Part shown: positions 27,317 to 37,806 of the stretch, piece after piece
Numbering within the stretch: the first letter of the stretch is position 1
How the letters are laid out: every line of letters starts with the position of its first letter
Assembly: GCA_051984675.1 (NCBI GenBank)
Contig: JBPYFK010000164.1
Span: forward strand, 50,500-114,499
DNA length: 64,000 bases
Direction of reading: 5' to 3'
From: JBPYFK01 sp051984675
GTDB taxonomy: Bacteria; Actinomycetota; Actinomycetes; Mycobacteriales; Pseudonocardiaceae
Notes under the pieces: generated by a model
Told to the model about the DNA's origin: nothing
The model's database searches: none
The model's input: only the letters and a program-made list of their open reading frames with translations
Position numbers and translations under genes: made by a program

Positions 27317-27898
27317 GAACGGTCGTCCTCTCTCGCGAAATTCTACCCAGCGGTAACCGGGATTCGCGGCAGGTTACCCATGTCACGCGCCTCTGCTTCA
27401 CCCATCACACCTCGAATGCAAATGACGACACACCGTCGCATTGATATCTGAACAACCGGAAAGATTCGCACACATCAGAAACATTCGTACCGCACGGAAA
27501 CAATCGCCACACGGCGAGCGAAACGGACACGGCACCACAGACGTGGTAGATCCACCGAACGGGGTGATGGACACCTGGCCCGAGCATCCCTGGGCACGAG
27601 CGAGGACGCGGGTGTGGCTCTGGGCACTCCCCTACGGCGCCGAGCCGGCTGAGGGACCGTCACGCCGTCAGCCGGCGTGCTCGGCCACGATACAATCCAA
27701 ACGATCCGTTGTTTTGCTTGCCGTTGGCGAGGAGCTGAAAGACTCAGTGCCCGAGGCACCACCTTCCGACCATTGCAGTACCAGGCCGGGTCGAAATCCC
27801 GGCTTCTCCGCGTGCCCGGCTCCCGCGCCGGTTTCTGACGGCCCGTCCTCTACGGACGGTCCGACGGTTCATCCCGGACCCGTCCGAGGTGGCCGGTG
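27317..27898. other. 582-bp non-coding stretch: two promoters and structured leader
   Basis: Between the divergent peptide transporter and CNNM genes. The left part (to about 27560) is noticeably AT-richer than its surroundings and must carry the transporter promoter. A TACAAT -10-like hexamer is at 27691-27696. The remainder to 27898 is the leader described separately. No coding frame in either direction looks like a protein. Confidence 0.6.
27735..27886 (+). ncRNA. structured 5' leader of CNNM operon, unclassified
   Basis: Downstream of TACAAT (27691-27696) the leader can fold into serial hairpins: CTGA/TCAG (27735-27747), GTGCC-CGA-GGCAC (27747-27759), GCCGGG/CCCGGC (27785-27803), GGCCCGTCC/GGACGGTCC (27840-27862, one mismatch) and CGGAC-CC-GTCCG (27875-27886). 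The last abuts the GAGGTGG ribosome site. The repeated GTCC/GGAC modules permit alternative pairings. It does not match my memory of the M-box, yybP-ykoY or ydaO consensus. Confidence 0.4.
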
Positions 27899-29350
27899 AT
27901 GCACGTCCTGCTGTCCGTTCTCGGCATCCTCGTCGTCCTCGTGCTCACGCTCGGTACGGCGCTGGCCGTGGCGGCCGAATTCTCACTGACCTCCCTGGAG
28001 CGCAGCACGGTCGACGCGCACGTCGCCGAGGTCGGTGACCGGCGGTCGAAGACCGTACGCAAGGCGTACCGGACGCTGTCGTTCCAGCTGTCCGGGACCC
28101 AGATCGCGATCACGATCACCACAGTGGTCACCGGCTACCTGACTGAGCCGCTGATCGCCGACCTGCTCCAGCCGGCCTTCGTCGCGTTGGGCCTCAACGG
28201 ATCCGCCGCGCACGCCGTGTCCCTGGCACTGGCGATTTTCCTGGCCACCGGGCTGTCGATGATCTTCGGCGAGATGGTGCCGAAGAACCTGGCCATCACG
28301 CGGCCACTGGCCACCGCACGCGCGGTCACCGGCTACCACTCGGCGTTCTCGAAGCTGTTCAGCTGGCTGATCCACATGACCAACAACAGCGCCAACTGGG
28401 TGGTCCGCAAGCTGGGGGTTGAGCCGCAGGAGGAGCTGCGGTCCGCCCGCTCGCCGGAAGAGCTGGGCTCGATCGTGCGGTCCAGCGCCGCGCACGGCAC
28501 GCTCGACGAGGCCACCGCCGAACTGATGGACAAGTCACTTCGGTTCGGCGACCGCACGGCCGAGGAGGTCATGACTCCCCGGGTGCGGGTCGAGTCGCTC
28601 ACCGCCGAGGCCACCGTCGTCGACCTGCTCGCCATCGCTCGCCGAACCGGTTTCTCCCGGTTCCCGGTGCACGGCGGTGACCTCGACGACGTGCACGGCG
28701 TCGTGCACGTCAAGCAGGCGTTCGACGTCCCCACCGACAAGCGGGAGACCACCAGGATCGCGCACCTGGCCCGGCCGGTCCCCACCGTTCCGGCGACGCT
28801 GGACGGCGACGCCCTGCTCAACCGGCTGCGAGGGTCCGGCCTGCAGATGGCTGTGGTGGTCGACGAGTACGGCGGAACCGCCGGGATCGTCACGCTCGAA
28901 GACGTGGTCGAGGAGATCATCGGCGACGTCCGGGACGAGCACGACCGGCGCGAGACCGCCGCCGTGCGGCCGCTGGGCCGCAACAGCTGGATGGTCTCCG
29001 GCTTGCTGCGCGAGGACGAGTTGCAGGAGGCCACCGGGTTCCGCATGCCCGACGGCGACTACGAAACCGTCGCCGGGCTGGTGCTGGAGTGGCTGGGACG
29101 GATCCCCGAGGTCGGCGCCGAGGTGGTCGTGGACGGTTGGCGGCTGACGGTGATGCGGATGGACCGCCACCGCATCGCCGAGCTGCGGTTGGCGCGGGTT
29201 CCCGACCAGGCCGAGGCCGCCCCCGCGCGGCCAGCGCAGGCTGACCAGCCTGCCCCCGCCACAAGCCCCACCCAGCCGGACAGCCGCAACTCCGGTCATC
29301 GCGGGCTCCACGCTCGCGGGACCGCGCGGCGTCAGGAGGTGACCCGATGA
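27899..29350 (+). CDS. CNNM/CorC-family membrane protein (hemolysin-like, DUF21-CBS-CorC_HlyC)
   Basis: A 483-residue protein with the full CNNM architecture. The DUF21 membrane domain (about 1-190) has GTALAVAAEFSLTSLERS and MIFGEMVPKNLAITRP. Two CBS motifs follow (EEVMTPRVRVESL...FSRFPVHG; LQMAVVVDEYGGTAGIVTLEDVVEEIIGDVRDEHD) and a C-terminal CorC_HlyC domain (YETVAGLVLEWLGRIPEVGAEVVVDGWRLTVMRMD). Relatives export or sense Mg2+ or Co2+. ATG 27899 is preferred to GTG 27896 for ribosome-site spacing. The Pro/Ala-rich tail is probably disordered. Coupled by ATGA overlap to a second CNNM gene. Confidence 0.93.
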   Translation: MHVLLSVLGILVVLVLTLGTALAVAAEFSLTSLERSTVDAHVAEVGDRRSKTVRKAYRTLSFQLSGTQIAITITTVVTGYLTEPLIADLLQPAFVALGLNGSAAHAVSLALAIFLATGLSMIFGEMVPKNLAITRPLATARAVTGYHSAFSKLFSWLIHMTNNSANWVVRKLGVEPQEELRSARSPEELGSIVRSSAAHGTLDEATAELMDKSLRFGDRTAEEVMTPRVRVESLTAEATVVDLLAIARRTGFSRFPVHGGDLDDVHGVVHVKQAFDVPTDKRETTRIAHLARPVPTVPATLDGDALLNRLRGSGLQMAVVVDEYGGTAGIVTLEDVVEEIIGDVRDEHDRRETAAVRPLGRNSWMVSGLLREDELQEATGFRMPDGDYETVAGLVLEWLGRIPEVGAEVVVDGWRLTVMRMDRHRIAELRLARVPDQAEAAPARPAQADQPAPATSPTQPDSRNSGHRGLHARGTARRQEVTR

Positions 29351-30387
29351 GCAACGGCCTCACCATCGGGTTCGCCCTCCTGCTCCTGCTGCTGAACTCG
29401 TTTTTCGTCGGCGCGGAGTTCTCCCTGCTGTCGTCCCGCCGGGATCGGCTAGAGGCGCTGTGGGAACAGGGGGTGACGCGCGCCGGCATCGTCATCAACG
29501 CCGGCCGGCATGCGTCGCTGATGCTCACCGGTGCCCAACTGGGCATCACGTTGTGTTCGCTGGGACTGGGCAAGCTCGGCGAACCGGCCATCCACGACCA
29601 GCTGGTCGATCTCGTCGCGCCATTGTCCGTGCCCGACGTGGTGCTCGACCCGGTGGCGTTCGCGATCGCGCTGGGAATCGTGGTCGTACTGCACGTGCTC
29701 ATCGGGGAGATGGTGCCGAAGAACCTGGCCATCGCCGCGCCGGAACGGCTGGCGATCTGGCTGGTGCCGGTGCACGTCGGGTTCGTGAAGCTGGTGCGGC
29801 CGGTCATCGCCCTGTTCAACATGATCGCCAACGGAACGCTGCGGCTGATCAGGATCGAGCCCAAGGACGAGCTGGAGACCGCCTACACCTCCTCGGAGCT
29901 GGCCGAGCTGCTGGTGGAGTCCCGCAGGGAGGGCCTGCTGGAACAGTCCGAGCACCGCCGGCTGGCGCAGACACTGTCGTCGGTGGAGAACACCGTCGGT
30001 GACGTCCTCGTGCCGTTGACCGAGCTGACGACGCTGCCTAACCCGCCGACCGTGGGCGACGTCGAGCGGGCCGTGTCCACCACCGGGTTCTCCCGCTTCC
30101 CGGTTCGTGGCGACAACGGTGCGCTGCTGGGCTACCTGCACGTCAAGGACGTGCTCGACCAGGCCGGCGCCGACCCGAGCACCCCCGTGTCGCGCAGCAG
30201 AGTGCGCAGCCTGCCCACCCTTCCAGTCGATGCGCGTCTGGACGAGGCGCTCGCCGCGCTGCGCCGGCTGCACAGCCACTTGGCGGCGGCCGTGGACGCC
30301 TCCGGGGCGCCGGTCGGTGTCGTGGCCATGGAAGACCTGGTCGAGGAGTACGTCGGCACCGTCCGCGACGTCACCCACGTGACCTGA
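29347..30387 (+). CDS. CNNM-type membrane protein without CorC domain
   Basis: A 346-residue paralogue of the preceding gene. It has the DUF21 domain (NSFFVGAEFSLLSSRRDRLEAL; LHVLIGEMVPKNLAIAAPERLA) and a CBS pair (VGDVLVPLTELTTL...FSRFPVRGDNGALLGYLHVKDVL; HLAAAVDASGAPVGVVAMEDLVEEYVGTVRD), ending where the CorC_HlyC domain would begin. The CBS region is more divergent than in its partner. Paired full-length and short CNNM genes are common in actinobacteria and may form heteromers. Its ATG overlaps the upstream stop by 4 bp. Confidence 0.92.
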   Translation: MSNGLTIGFALLLLLLNSFFVGAEFSLLSSRRDRLEALWEQGVTRAGIVINAGRHASLMLTGAQLGITLCSLGLGKLGEPAIHDQLVDLVAPLSVPDVVLDPVAFAIALGIVVVLHVLIGEMVPKNLAIAAPERLAIWLVPVHVGFVKLVRPVIALFNMIANGTLRLIRIEPKDELETAYTSSELAELLVESRREGLLEQSEHRRLAQTLSSVENTVGDVLVPLTELTTLPNPPTVGDVERAVSTTGFSRFPVRGDNGALLGYLHVKDVLDQAGADPSTPVSRSRVRSLPTLPVDARLDEALAALRRLHSHLAAAVDASGAPVGVVAMEDLVEEYVGTVRDVTHVT

Positions 30388-30430
30388 CCAGGTGCGGAAG
30401 TCCCCGCGCGGAACTCCTAACCTGGCGGAC

Positions 30431-31312
30431 GTGGCCCACTCGACCCTCGTGCTCACCGAGTCGCAATGGCGAACCCGCCAGGACGCGCACCAGATGCGGG
30501 TCCGCCGCTGGACGGACCCGCATCGGGCACGGCAGGACCGGGGCGAGAAGCATCCCGTGATGGATTTCCTGTTCACGTACTACTCGTACCGCCCGTCCCG
30601 GCTGGAACGCTGGCAACCGGGTTTCGGGGTCGAACTCACCGGCCCGGGCACGGAGGAGTTCCTGGGCTATCGGGGGTACCTGGCCACCGATCACGGGGTG
30701 ATGCTGGACCCCGCGATGCTGACGCCCTCCCGGCGACGCACGGCGGAGTTCGTGCTCGCACTGCTGACCGCTACCGCGTCCCGGCAGCCCCGACTCGGCT
30801 GCTTCGGGTTACACGAGTGGGCCATGGTCTATCGGCTGTCCGACGGCGAGCAGCGGCACGCGGCGTGGCCGCTGCGCCTGGGACATCGGGGCACCGACGA
30901 CGTCGTCGAGTCGATGCGCATCCAGTGCAGCCACTACGACGCGTTCCGCTTCTTCACCCAACCAGCCCGGCCGCGCAACGCCGTGCGGCCGCGGCGGGAA
31001 GACCAGATCGCGTTGGAGCAGCCGGGGTGCCTGCACGCGAACATGGACATGTTCAAGTGGGCGTACAAGCTGGACCCGTTCGTGCCCGCTGAGCTGGTCG
31101 CGGACTGCTTCGATCTCGCGGTGCGGGTGCGCGAGTTGGACATGCGCGCGAGTCCCTACGACCTCAGCGCCCTCGGCTACTCCCCCGTGGCCATCGAAAC
31201 CCCGGAAGGGCGTGCCGAGTACGTCCACCAGCAGCGTACGTTCGCTGCGGAGTCCGCCGGCCTGCGCCAGCGGCTGATCGACGTCTGCCGCGGCCTGCTC
31301 GCGCTGTCATGA
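30431..31312 (+). CDS. conserved actinobacterial protein often labelled 3-methyladenine DNA glycosylase
   Basis: A 293-residue protein. The N-terminal part has LTESQWRTRQDAHQMRVRRW and EKHPVMDFLFTYYSYRPSRLERWQPGFGVEL, and the middle has LGCFGLHEWAMVYR and GCLHANMDMFKWAYKLDPFVP. I recognise the family as one that databases call 3-methyladenine DNA glycosylase in actinobacteria. I see no helix-hairpin-helix or other glycosylase motif that supports that name, so I leave the function open. GTG 30431 places the start just before the conserved LTESQW. An upstream GTG at 30392 is possible. There is a TTA codon in GFGLHEW. Confidence 0.75.
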   Translation: MAHSTLVLTESQWRTRQDAHQMRVRRWTDPHRARQDRGEKHPVMDFLFTYYSYRPSRLERWQPGFGVELTGPGTEEFLGYRGYLATDHGVMLDPAMLTPSRRRTAEFVLALLTATASRQPRLGCFGLHEWAMVYRLSDGEQRHAAWPLRLGHRGTDDVVESMRIQCSHYDAFRFFTQPARPRNAVRPRREDQIALEQPGCLHANMDMFKWAYKLDPFVPAELVADCFDLAVRVRELDMRASPYDLSALGYSPVAIETPEGRAEYVHQQRTFAAESAGLRQRLIDVCRGLLALS

Positions 31313-31466
31313 CCTCCCACCCGGCACGGCCGGTGGACCCGACAACCATTGCCGACCGGGGCGGGGCTTGGGTATTCCACCGGGCGTTCCTGGGCGGCTT
31401 GCCGCGACCGTGTTACCAGCATCTTGACGCACGGCGATGATCCCTTAACGAGATCTCGATCATAGC

Positions 31467-31508
31467 GCGCGGGTTCTGCCGGAAGCCGTCCTCCGGCAGA
31501 ACCCGCGC
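31467..31508. terminator. bidirectional terminator hairpin downstream of gcvP
   Basis: A perfect 16-bp inverted repeat, GCGCGGGTTCTGCCGG (31467-31482) and CCGGCAGAACCCGCGC (31493-31508), with a 10-base loop. It lies 12 bp beyond the gcvP stop and between two convergent genes. Confidence 0.85.
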
Positions 31509-31520
31509 CAGAGGGTCAGG

Positions 31521-34424
<2,904 letters not shown>

Positions 34425-34495
34425 CGCCAAAACCTCTATCGTCGCGGGCGGGCACAGCGGCGGTGGCCAGCACGGCGCGTGACCATGCTGCCCTC

Positions 34496-34712
34496 CCCCT
34501 CTGTCAATGTCCGCTGCCGCGAACGCCTGAGAGCTTCACCTGGTCAGCGCCAGGCTTGCACCGTCGGCGGGGTCGGTACCACGGCTGTGGTGGTGACCCG
34601 CTTTCCAGAGGTAGCTCGCCCGCGCGGTCCGATGGCCTGAGAGGTTGCTGGGGAGGTCATTGCTCCTTCGGCGCCACTCCGGCTGGGGACCGGAGCGGAC
34701 TCTCCCGCACGG
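34496..34712 (-). ncRNA. tandem glycine riboswitch (two aptamers) controlling gcvP
   Basis: Read on the minus strand from 34708, GCGGGAGAG is followed by GCGCCGAAGGAGCAA and CCTCTCAGG (first aptamer). Then come CCTCTGGAAAGC, CCGACGGTGCAAG, GAAGCTCTCAGG and GACAGAGGGG (second aptamer). These are the conserved core segments of both glycine aptamers in the usual order, ending about 70 bases before the gcvP ATG. Glycine binding would switch on gcvP. The boundaries are approximate. Confidence 0.92.
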
Positions 34713-34821
34713 GGTCAGCGACTACACCTGTGAGCGTACCCGACGAACGCCAGCCTTGATCTCACGTTCTGATACGACGCTGTTGCCACGCCGTTTCCGC
34801 TGGTCAGCACGGCCGGTGGCG

Positions 34822-35385
34822 TCACCCGGTCTGCCGATCGCGGCGGCGGCGGGACAGCTCGTCCTCGACACCCGGCGGCAGCTCGATCCCGTCCGCGCGC
34901 TCGGCCGGGAAGTCGTGGATCGTGCCGCTGATCTCCCGCATCGCTCCGCTGACGGCGATACCGAACACACCTTGGCCGCCCTGCAGCAGGTCCACGACCT
35001 CCTCAGCGGACGTGCATTCGTACACCGTCGTGCCGTCGCTGAACAACGTGAGCTTCGCGAGGTCCGCGACGCCGTGCTCGCGCAGGTGCTCCACGGCCAA
35101 TCGGATGTTGTGCAGCGACACACCGGTGTCCAGCAGCCGTTTGACCACCTTGAGCACCAGCAGGTCCTTGAAGGAATACAGCCGCTGACTGCCCGACCCG
35201 GTCGCGCTGCGGATGGACGGCCCGACCAGTTTGGTGCGTGCCCAGTAATCCAGCTGTCGGTACGTGATTCCGGCGATCTGGCATGCGGCCGCGCCCCGAT
35301 ATCCCACCAGCTCGTCCGGCACCGAAGCGTCCGGGAACAGCGCTTCCTGTTGAGCAGCATCCCGTCGGGGTGCTTCCTCGACCAC
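34822..35385 (-). CDS. MerR-family transcriptional regulator (Rv1830-like)
   Basis: A 187-residue MerR-type regulator. The winged-helix region GYRGAAACQIAGITYRQLDYWARTKLVGPSIRSATGSGSQRLYSFKDLLVLKVVKRLLDTGVSLHNIRLAVEHLREHGV and the C-terminal FSDGTTVYECTSAEEVVDLLQGGQGVFGIAVSGAMREI follow the M. tuberculosis Rv1830 product closely. It lacks the Cys residues of metal-sensing MerRs, so its ligand is unknown. GTG 35385 has GGGGAGG upstream. It sits between the DUF151 nuclease gene and gcvP as in mycobacteria. Confidence 0.93.
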   Translation of the reverse strand: MVEEAPRRDAAQQEALFPDASVPDELVGYRGAAACQIAGITYRQLDYWARTKLVGPSIRSATGSGSQRLYSFKDLLVLKVVKRLLDTGVSLHNIRLAVEHLREHGVADLAKLTLFSDGTTVYECTSAEEVVDLLQGGQGVFGIAVSGAMREISGTIHDFPAERADGIELPPGVEDELSRRRRDRQTG

Positions 35386-35747
35386 GCCTGCCTCCCCTCG
35401 TCCGGCTCACGCCGACGACCACGGGTCCCGCGCGACGAGCGTGGCGCGGCAGGACCCCATCTGCCGAGGCCAGGAACCACCCGCGAAGCCGCGCGCGGCT
35501 GGCCCGGACCGGAATCACACTGAAGCAATTCGCCAGTTAACGACGGTAGGCCGGGCTCACGGGCAGGTCAACGCGACGCGCGGTGGGGTGACCGTTCCTC
35601 GCGGTGTTGGCGGCCATGCTCGGCCAGAGCTTCGACGGCGGGAACCGCCGCCACGCGTGTAGCGCGAAACGAACATCCCCCGGCCGTTTTCCGTACCGGG
35701 GGATGTTCGGTGTCCTGTGACGACGTTGGGAGGGGGCGAACTCAGGC
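35386..35747. other. 362-bp intergenic stretch between DUF151 gene and merR
   Basis: It holds the DUF151 terminator (35671-35708) and, by position, the merR promoter. I see no coding frame with protein character and no other repeat. Confidence 0.6.
35671..35708 (-). terminator. terminator of the DUF151 nuclease gene
   Basis: GAACATCCCCCGG (35671-35683) pairs perfectly with CCGGGGGATGTTC (35696-35708) around a 12-base loop, 39 bp past the stop at 35748. Confidence 0.85.
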
Positions 35748-36224
35748 TCAGGTGTCGGCTCCGCGAAAGTCCTCGGGCGAGACCGAATCCAGGAACTCGC
35801 GGAACTTCTCGACCTCGTCCTCCTGCTCGTCCGGGATGATCAGGCCGGCCTCGTCGAGCACCGACTCGTCGGCGTGGATGGGCACGCCGACCCGCAACGC
35901 CAGTGCCACCGAGTCGCTCGGACGGGCCGAGACCCGCACGTCGCCGTCGAAGATGAGTTCGGCGAAGAAGGTCCCTTCCTGCAGGTCCGTGATCCGTACT
36001 TGCGTCAGGTCCCGCCCGAGGGCGCCGATCACGTCCTTGAGCAGATCGTGGGTCAGCGGCCGCGCGGGCCGCACACCTTGCTGTTCCAACGCGATGGCGG
36101 TCGCCTCCACCGATCCGATCCAGATCGGCAGGTAGCGCTCTCCGTCGGTTTCCCGCAGCAACAGGATGGGCTGGTTGGCTGGTAGTTCCACTCGCACGCC
36201 GACGACGCGCATCTCACTGCTCAT
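35748..36224 (-). CDS. bifunctional nuclease family protein (DUF151)
   Basis: A 158-residue DUF151 protein (MRVVGVRVELPANQPILLLRETDGERYLPIWIGSVEATAIALEQQGVRPARPLTHDLLKDVI; ITDLQEGTFFAELIFDG; VSARPSDSVALALRVGVPIHADESVLDEAG) with an acidic C-terminal tail. Some plant and bacterial relatives have RNase and DNase activity. The mycobacterial orthologue is Rv1829. ATG 36224 has AGGAGG 9 bases upstream. It has its own terminator and a long upstream region with repeats. Confidence 0.93.
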   Translation of the reverse strand: MSSEMRVVGVRVELPANQPILLLRETDGERYLPIWIGSVEATAIALEQQGVRPARPLTHDLLKDVIGALGRDLTQVRITDLQEGTFFAELIFDGDVRVSARPSDSVALALRVGVPIHADESVLDEAGLIIPDEQEDEVEKFREFLDSVSPEDFRGADT

Positions 36225-36417
36225 CGTCAAATCGCCTCCTCCAGCGCGCCGAAGCGTGACACCCCGTCTTGTCGAGGATCGCGCACCGACGCTCTCGACG
36301 CTACCCGCGATAGGGCGGACACGCTCACCACCGGCCACCTTCGACCTCGACCCGCCGGCCGGGCAAGACCCCGGCCGGTGCCCGACCACAACTCCCAGCA
36401 CATCATCCTGCCACGCC

Positions 36418-36480
36418 ATGATCACATCTCCACACTGTGATCATCGCCGCCATCGTGATCATGCCCGAACCCGAGATCAA
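36418..36480. repeat. TGATCA-containing repeats at 18-19 bp spacing (possible operator)
   Basis: ATGATCACA (36418-36426) and TGTGATCAT (36436-36444) form a perfect inverted repeat with a 9-base spacer. CGTGATCAT (36454-36462) and the degenerate CGAGATCAA (36472-36480) continue at the same 9-base spacing. The cores are 19, 18 and 18 bp apart, just under two helical turns. It lies about 195-255 bp upstream of the DUF151 start. Confidence 0.6.
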
Positions 36481-36618
36481 GCGATGACATGCACGATACA
36501 CCGGTTTCGAACCTGCAAGGGGCGTCCAGAAGGATCGAGATGCCGCTTTCCGCACGGCGGAATCCGCTACCGGCGAACGGAAAAGCCCTGCCACGCCGGT
36601 GGCCGGCGCAGACAGCAG

Positions 36619-36644
36619 GGGGCGGCGCCCGCCGGCGCCGCCCC
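36619..36644 (-). terminator. terminator downstream of garA
   Basis: GGGGCGGCGCC (36619-36629) and GGCGCCGCCCC (36634-36644) form a perfect 11-bp stem with a 4-base loop, 20 bp past the garA stop. Confidence 0.8.
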
Positions 36645-36664
36645 GCCAAGCCGTACCGCAGTCG

Positions 36665-37126
36665 CTACCGGACCGCCGGCCCTCCCTCGATCGGACCGGT
36701 CAGGAAGACCAGCCGGAACTTGCCGATCTGCACCTCGTCCCCGTTGGCCAGGACCGAGGTGTCCACCGGCTCCCGGTTGACGTACGTGCCGTTGAGGCTG
36801 CCCACGTCCACGACCACGAAGTCGTTGCCCTCGCGGCGGAATTCCGCGTGCCGCCGGGAAACCGTGACGTCGTCGAGGAAGATGTCGCTGTCCGGGTGAC
36901 GCCCGGAGCTGGTGGTCTCCCGGTCGAGCAGGAATCGCGAGCCCGCGTTCGGCCCCCGCTTGACCACCAGCAGGGCGGACCCGGCGGGCAGCGCATCCAC
37001 CCCGGAGACGGACGGCTCCGCGGGCGCGCTCTCGGTGCCCTCCGGCTCCGAGAGGAAAGGCCGGAAAACCGACGTGGTCTCCGGCGACTGCTCCGGCGGA
37101 ACGCCGCCGGGGTCGTTCGTGCTCAC
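36665..37126 (-). CDS. garA: FHA-domain regulator GarA/OdhI
   Basis: A 153-residue phosphorylation-switched inhibitor of 2-oxoglutarate metabolism. Unphosphorylated GarA binds and inhibits 2-oxoglutarate dehydrogenase and glutamate dehydrogenase and activates glutamate synthase; phosphorylation by Pkn kinases causes self-binding. The N-terminal phospho-acceptor motif ETTSVF (Thr17/Thr18) is present. The FHA domain has G75-R-H, S90-R-R-H93 and N112-G-T-Y-V-N. GTG 37126 has GGAGGAGAG upstream and gives the expected short N-terminal tail. Confidence 0.95.
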   Translation of the reverse strand: MSTNDPGGVPPEQSPETTSVFRPFLSEPEGTESAPAEPSVSGVDALPAGSALLVVKRGPNAGSRFLLDRETTSSGRHPDSDIFLDDVTVSRRHAEFRREGNDFVVVDVGSLNGTYVNREPVDTSVLANGDEVQIGKFRLVFLTGPIEGGPAVR

Positions 37127-37263
37127 CTGAGCTCTCCTCCTGCGGATGGGTCTTGCCAAGTACTCCCAACGTACCGCGCCGCGTCCGGCGGCAGACGCCG
37201 GCTCCCGGCTGAACCCTCCGGGCGCAAGGTAAAGGTGCGCGGTGCTCCGGGTGAGAGCGGTGA

Positions 37264-37674
37264 TCAGCCCTGGTCAATCAGCTTCTGGTAGGCGGACTCG
37301 TCCATCAGGGCCGCCACATTGGCCATGTCGGCTACCCGCAGTTCGACCATCCAGCCCTCCTCGAACGGCGAGGAGTTCACCAGCTCGGGCTCGGTCTCCA
37401 AGTGCTCGTTGCGGGCGACGACCTCACCGGTGACCGGGGCGTAGATGTCCGACACGCTCTTGGTCGACTCGACCTCGCCCATGGCGGAACCGGCCTCCAA
37501 CCGCTGGCCCACCTCGGGAAGCTGGACGAACACCACGTCTCCGAGCTGTTCCTGGGCATAGTTCGTGATGCCGACCCGTACCGTGTCCGCGCCGGTCTGC
37601 GACACCCACTCGTGGTCGGGGGTGTATTTGATTCCTTCCGGGGCCACCGGGGTCCCGCCTTCCTCGTCAGCCAC
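37264..37674 (-). CDS. gcvH: glycine cleavage system H protein
   Basis: A 136-residue lipoyl carrier that receives the aminomethyl group from GcvP. The lipoylation site is Lys72 in GEVESTKSVSDIYAPVTGEV. YTPDHEWVS at the N terminus and NSSPFEEGWMVELRV near the C terminus are standard. The start GTG 37674 gives the usual position of the domain. It lies upstream of garA as in M. tuberculosis. Confidence 0.97.
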   Translation of the reverse strand: MADEEGGTPVAPEGIKYTPDHEWVSQTGADTVRVGITNYAQEQLGDVVFVQLPEVGQRLEAGSAMGEVESTKSVSDIYAPVTGEVVARNEHLETEPELVNSSPFEEGWMVELRVADMANVAALMDESAYQKLIDQG

Positions 37675-37774
37675 ACTTACGATTGCGCGCGAAATGATCG
37701 CGATCAGCGGGCGGAGCCTATTGGCCTTCTTTGCCGGACCGCAAGGCGACGCACCGGCGAGAGCGCCGAGCCGA

Positions 37775-37806
37775 CCTACCGGCGTTCGGCCCTACCGGCG
37801 TTCGGC
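37775..37806. repeat. 16-bp perfect tandem duplication across the pgsA stop codon
   Basis: CCTACCGGCGTTCGGC occurs twice head to tail (37775-37790 and 37791-37806). The second copy contains the end of the phosphatidyltransferase gene including its stop. Confidence 0.9.

Larger units (their letters stand above)
36225..36664. other. 440-bp gene-free stretch with repeats where an FtsR-type merR gene is expected
   Basis: In mycobacteria a MerR gene (Rv1828, ftsR) lies between garA and the DUF151 gene. Here no frame in this interval resembles a MerR protein. It contains the garA terminator (36619-36644) and TGATCA repeats (36418-36480). Confidence 0.65.

Noticed and set aside
27410..27450. Imperfect inverted repeat around AATGC/GCATT near the peptide transporter promoter
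   Set aside because: The arms need a 4-base bulge and are short; in an AT-rich patch this can occur by chance.
25862..27451. Open frame antisense to the peptide transporter
   Set aside because: Arg/Gln/His-rich shadow with no family similarity; the transporter frame has clear POT motifs.
27717..27898. M-box (Mg2+) riboswitch before the CNNM genes
   Set aside because: The core segments I remember for the M-box (GTTAGGTGAGGCTCCT and the AGGCCACTGCC-like block) are not found. I kept the region as an unclassified leader instead.
36403..36594. Short minus-strand frame in the garA-DUF151 gap as a remnant of the missing MerR gene
   Set aside because: The translation has no helix-turn-helix or other MerR segment, and it runs through the TGATCA repeats.
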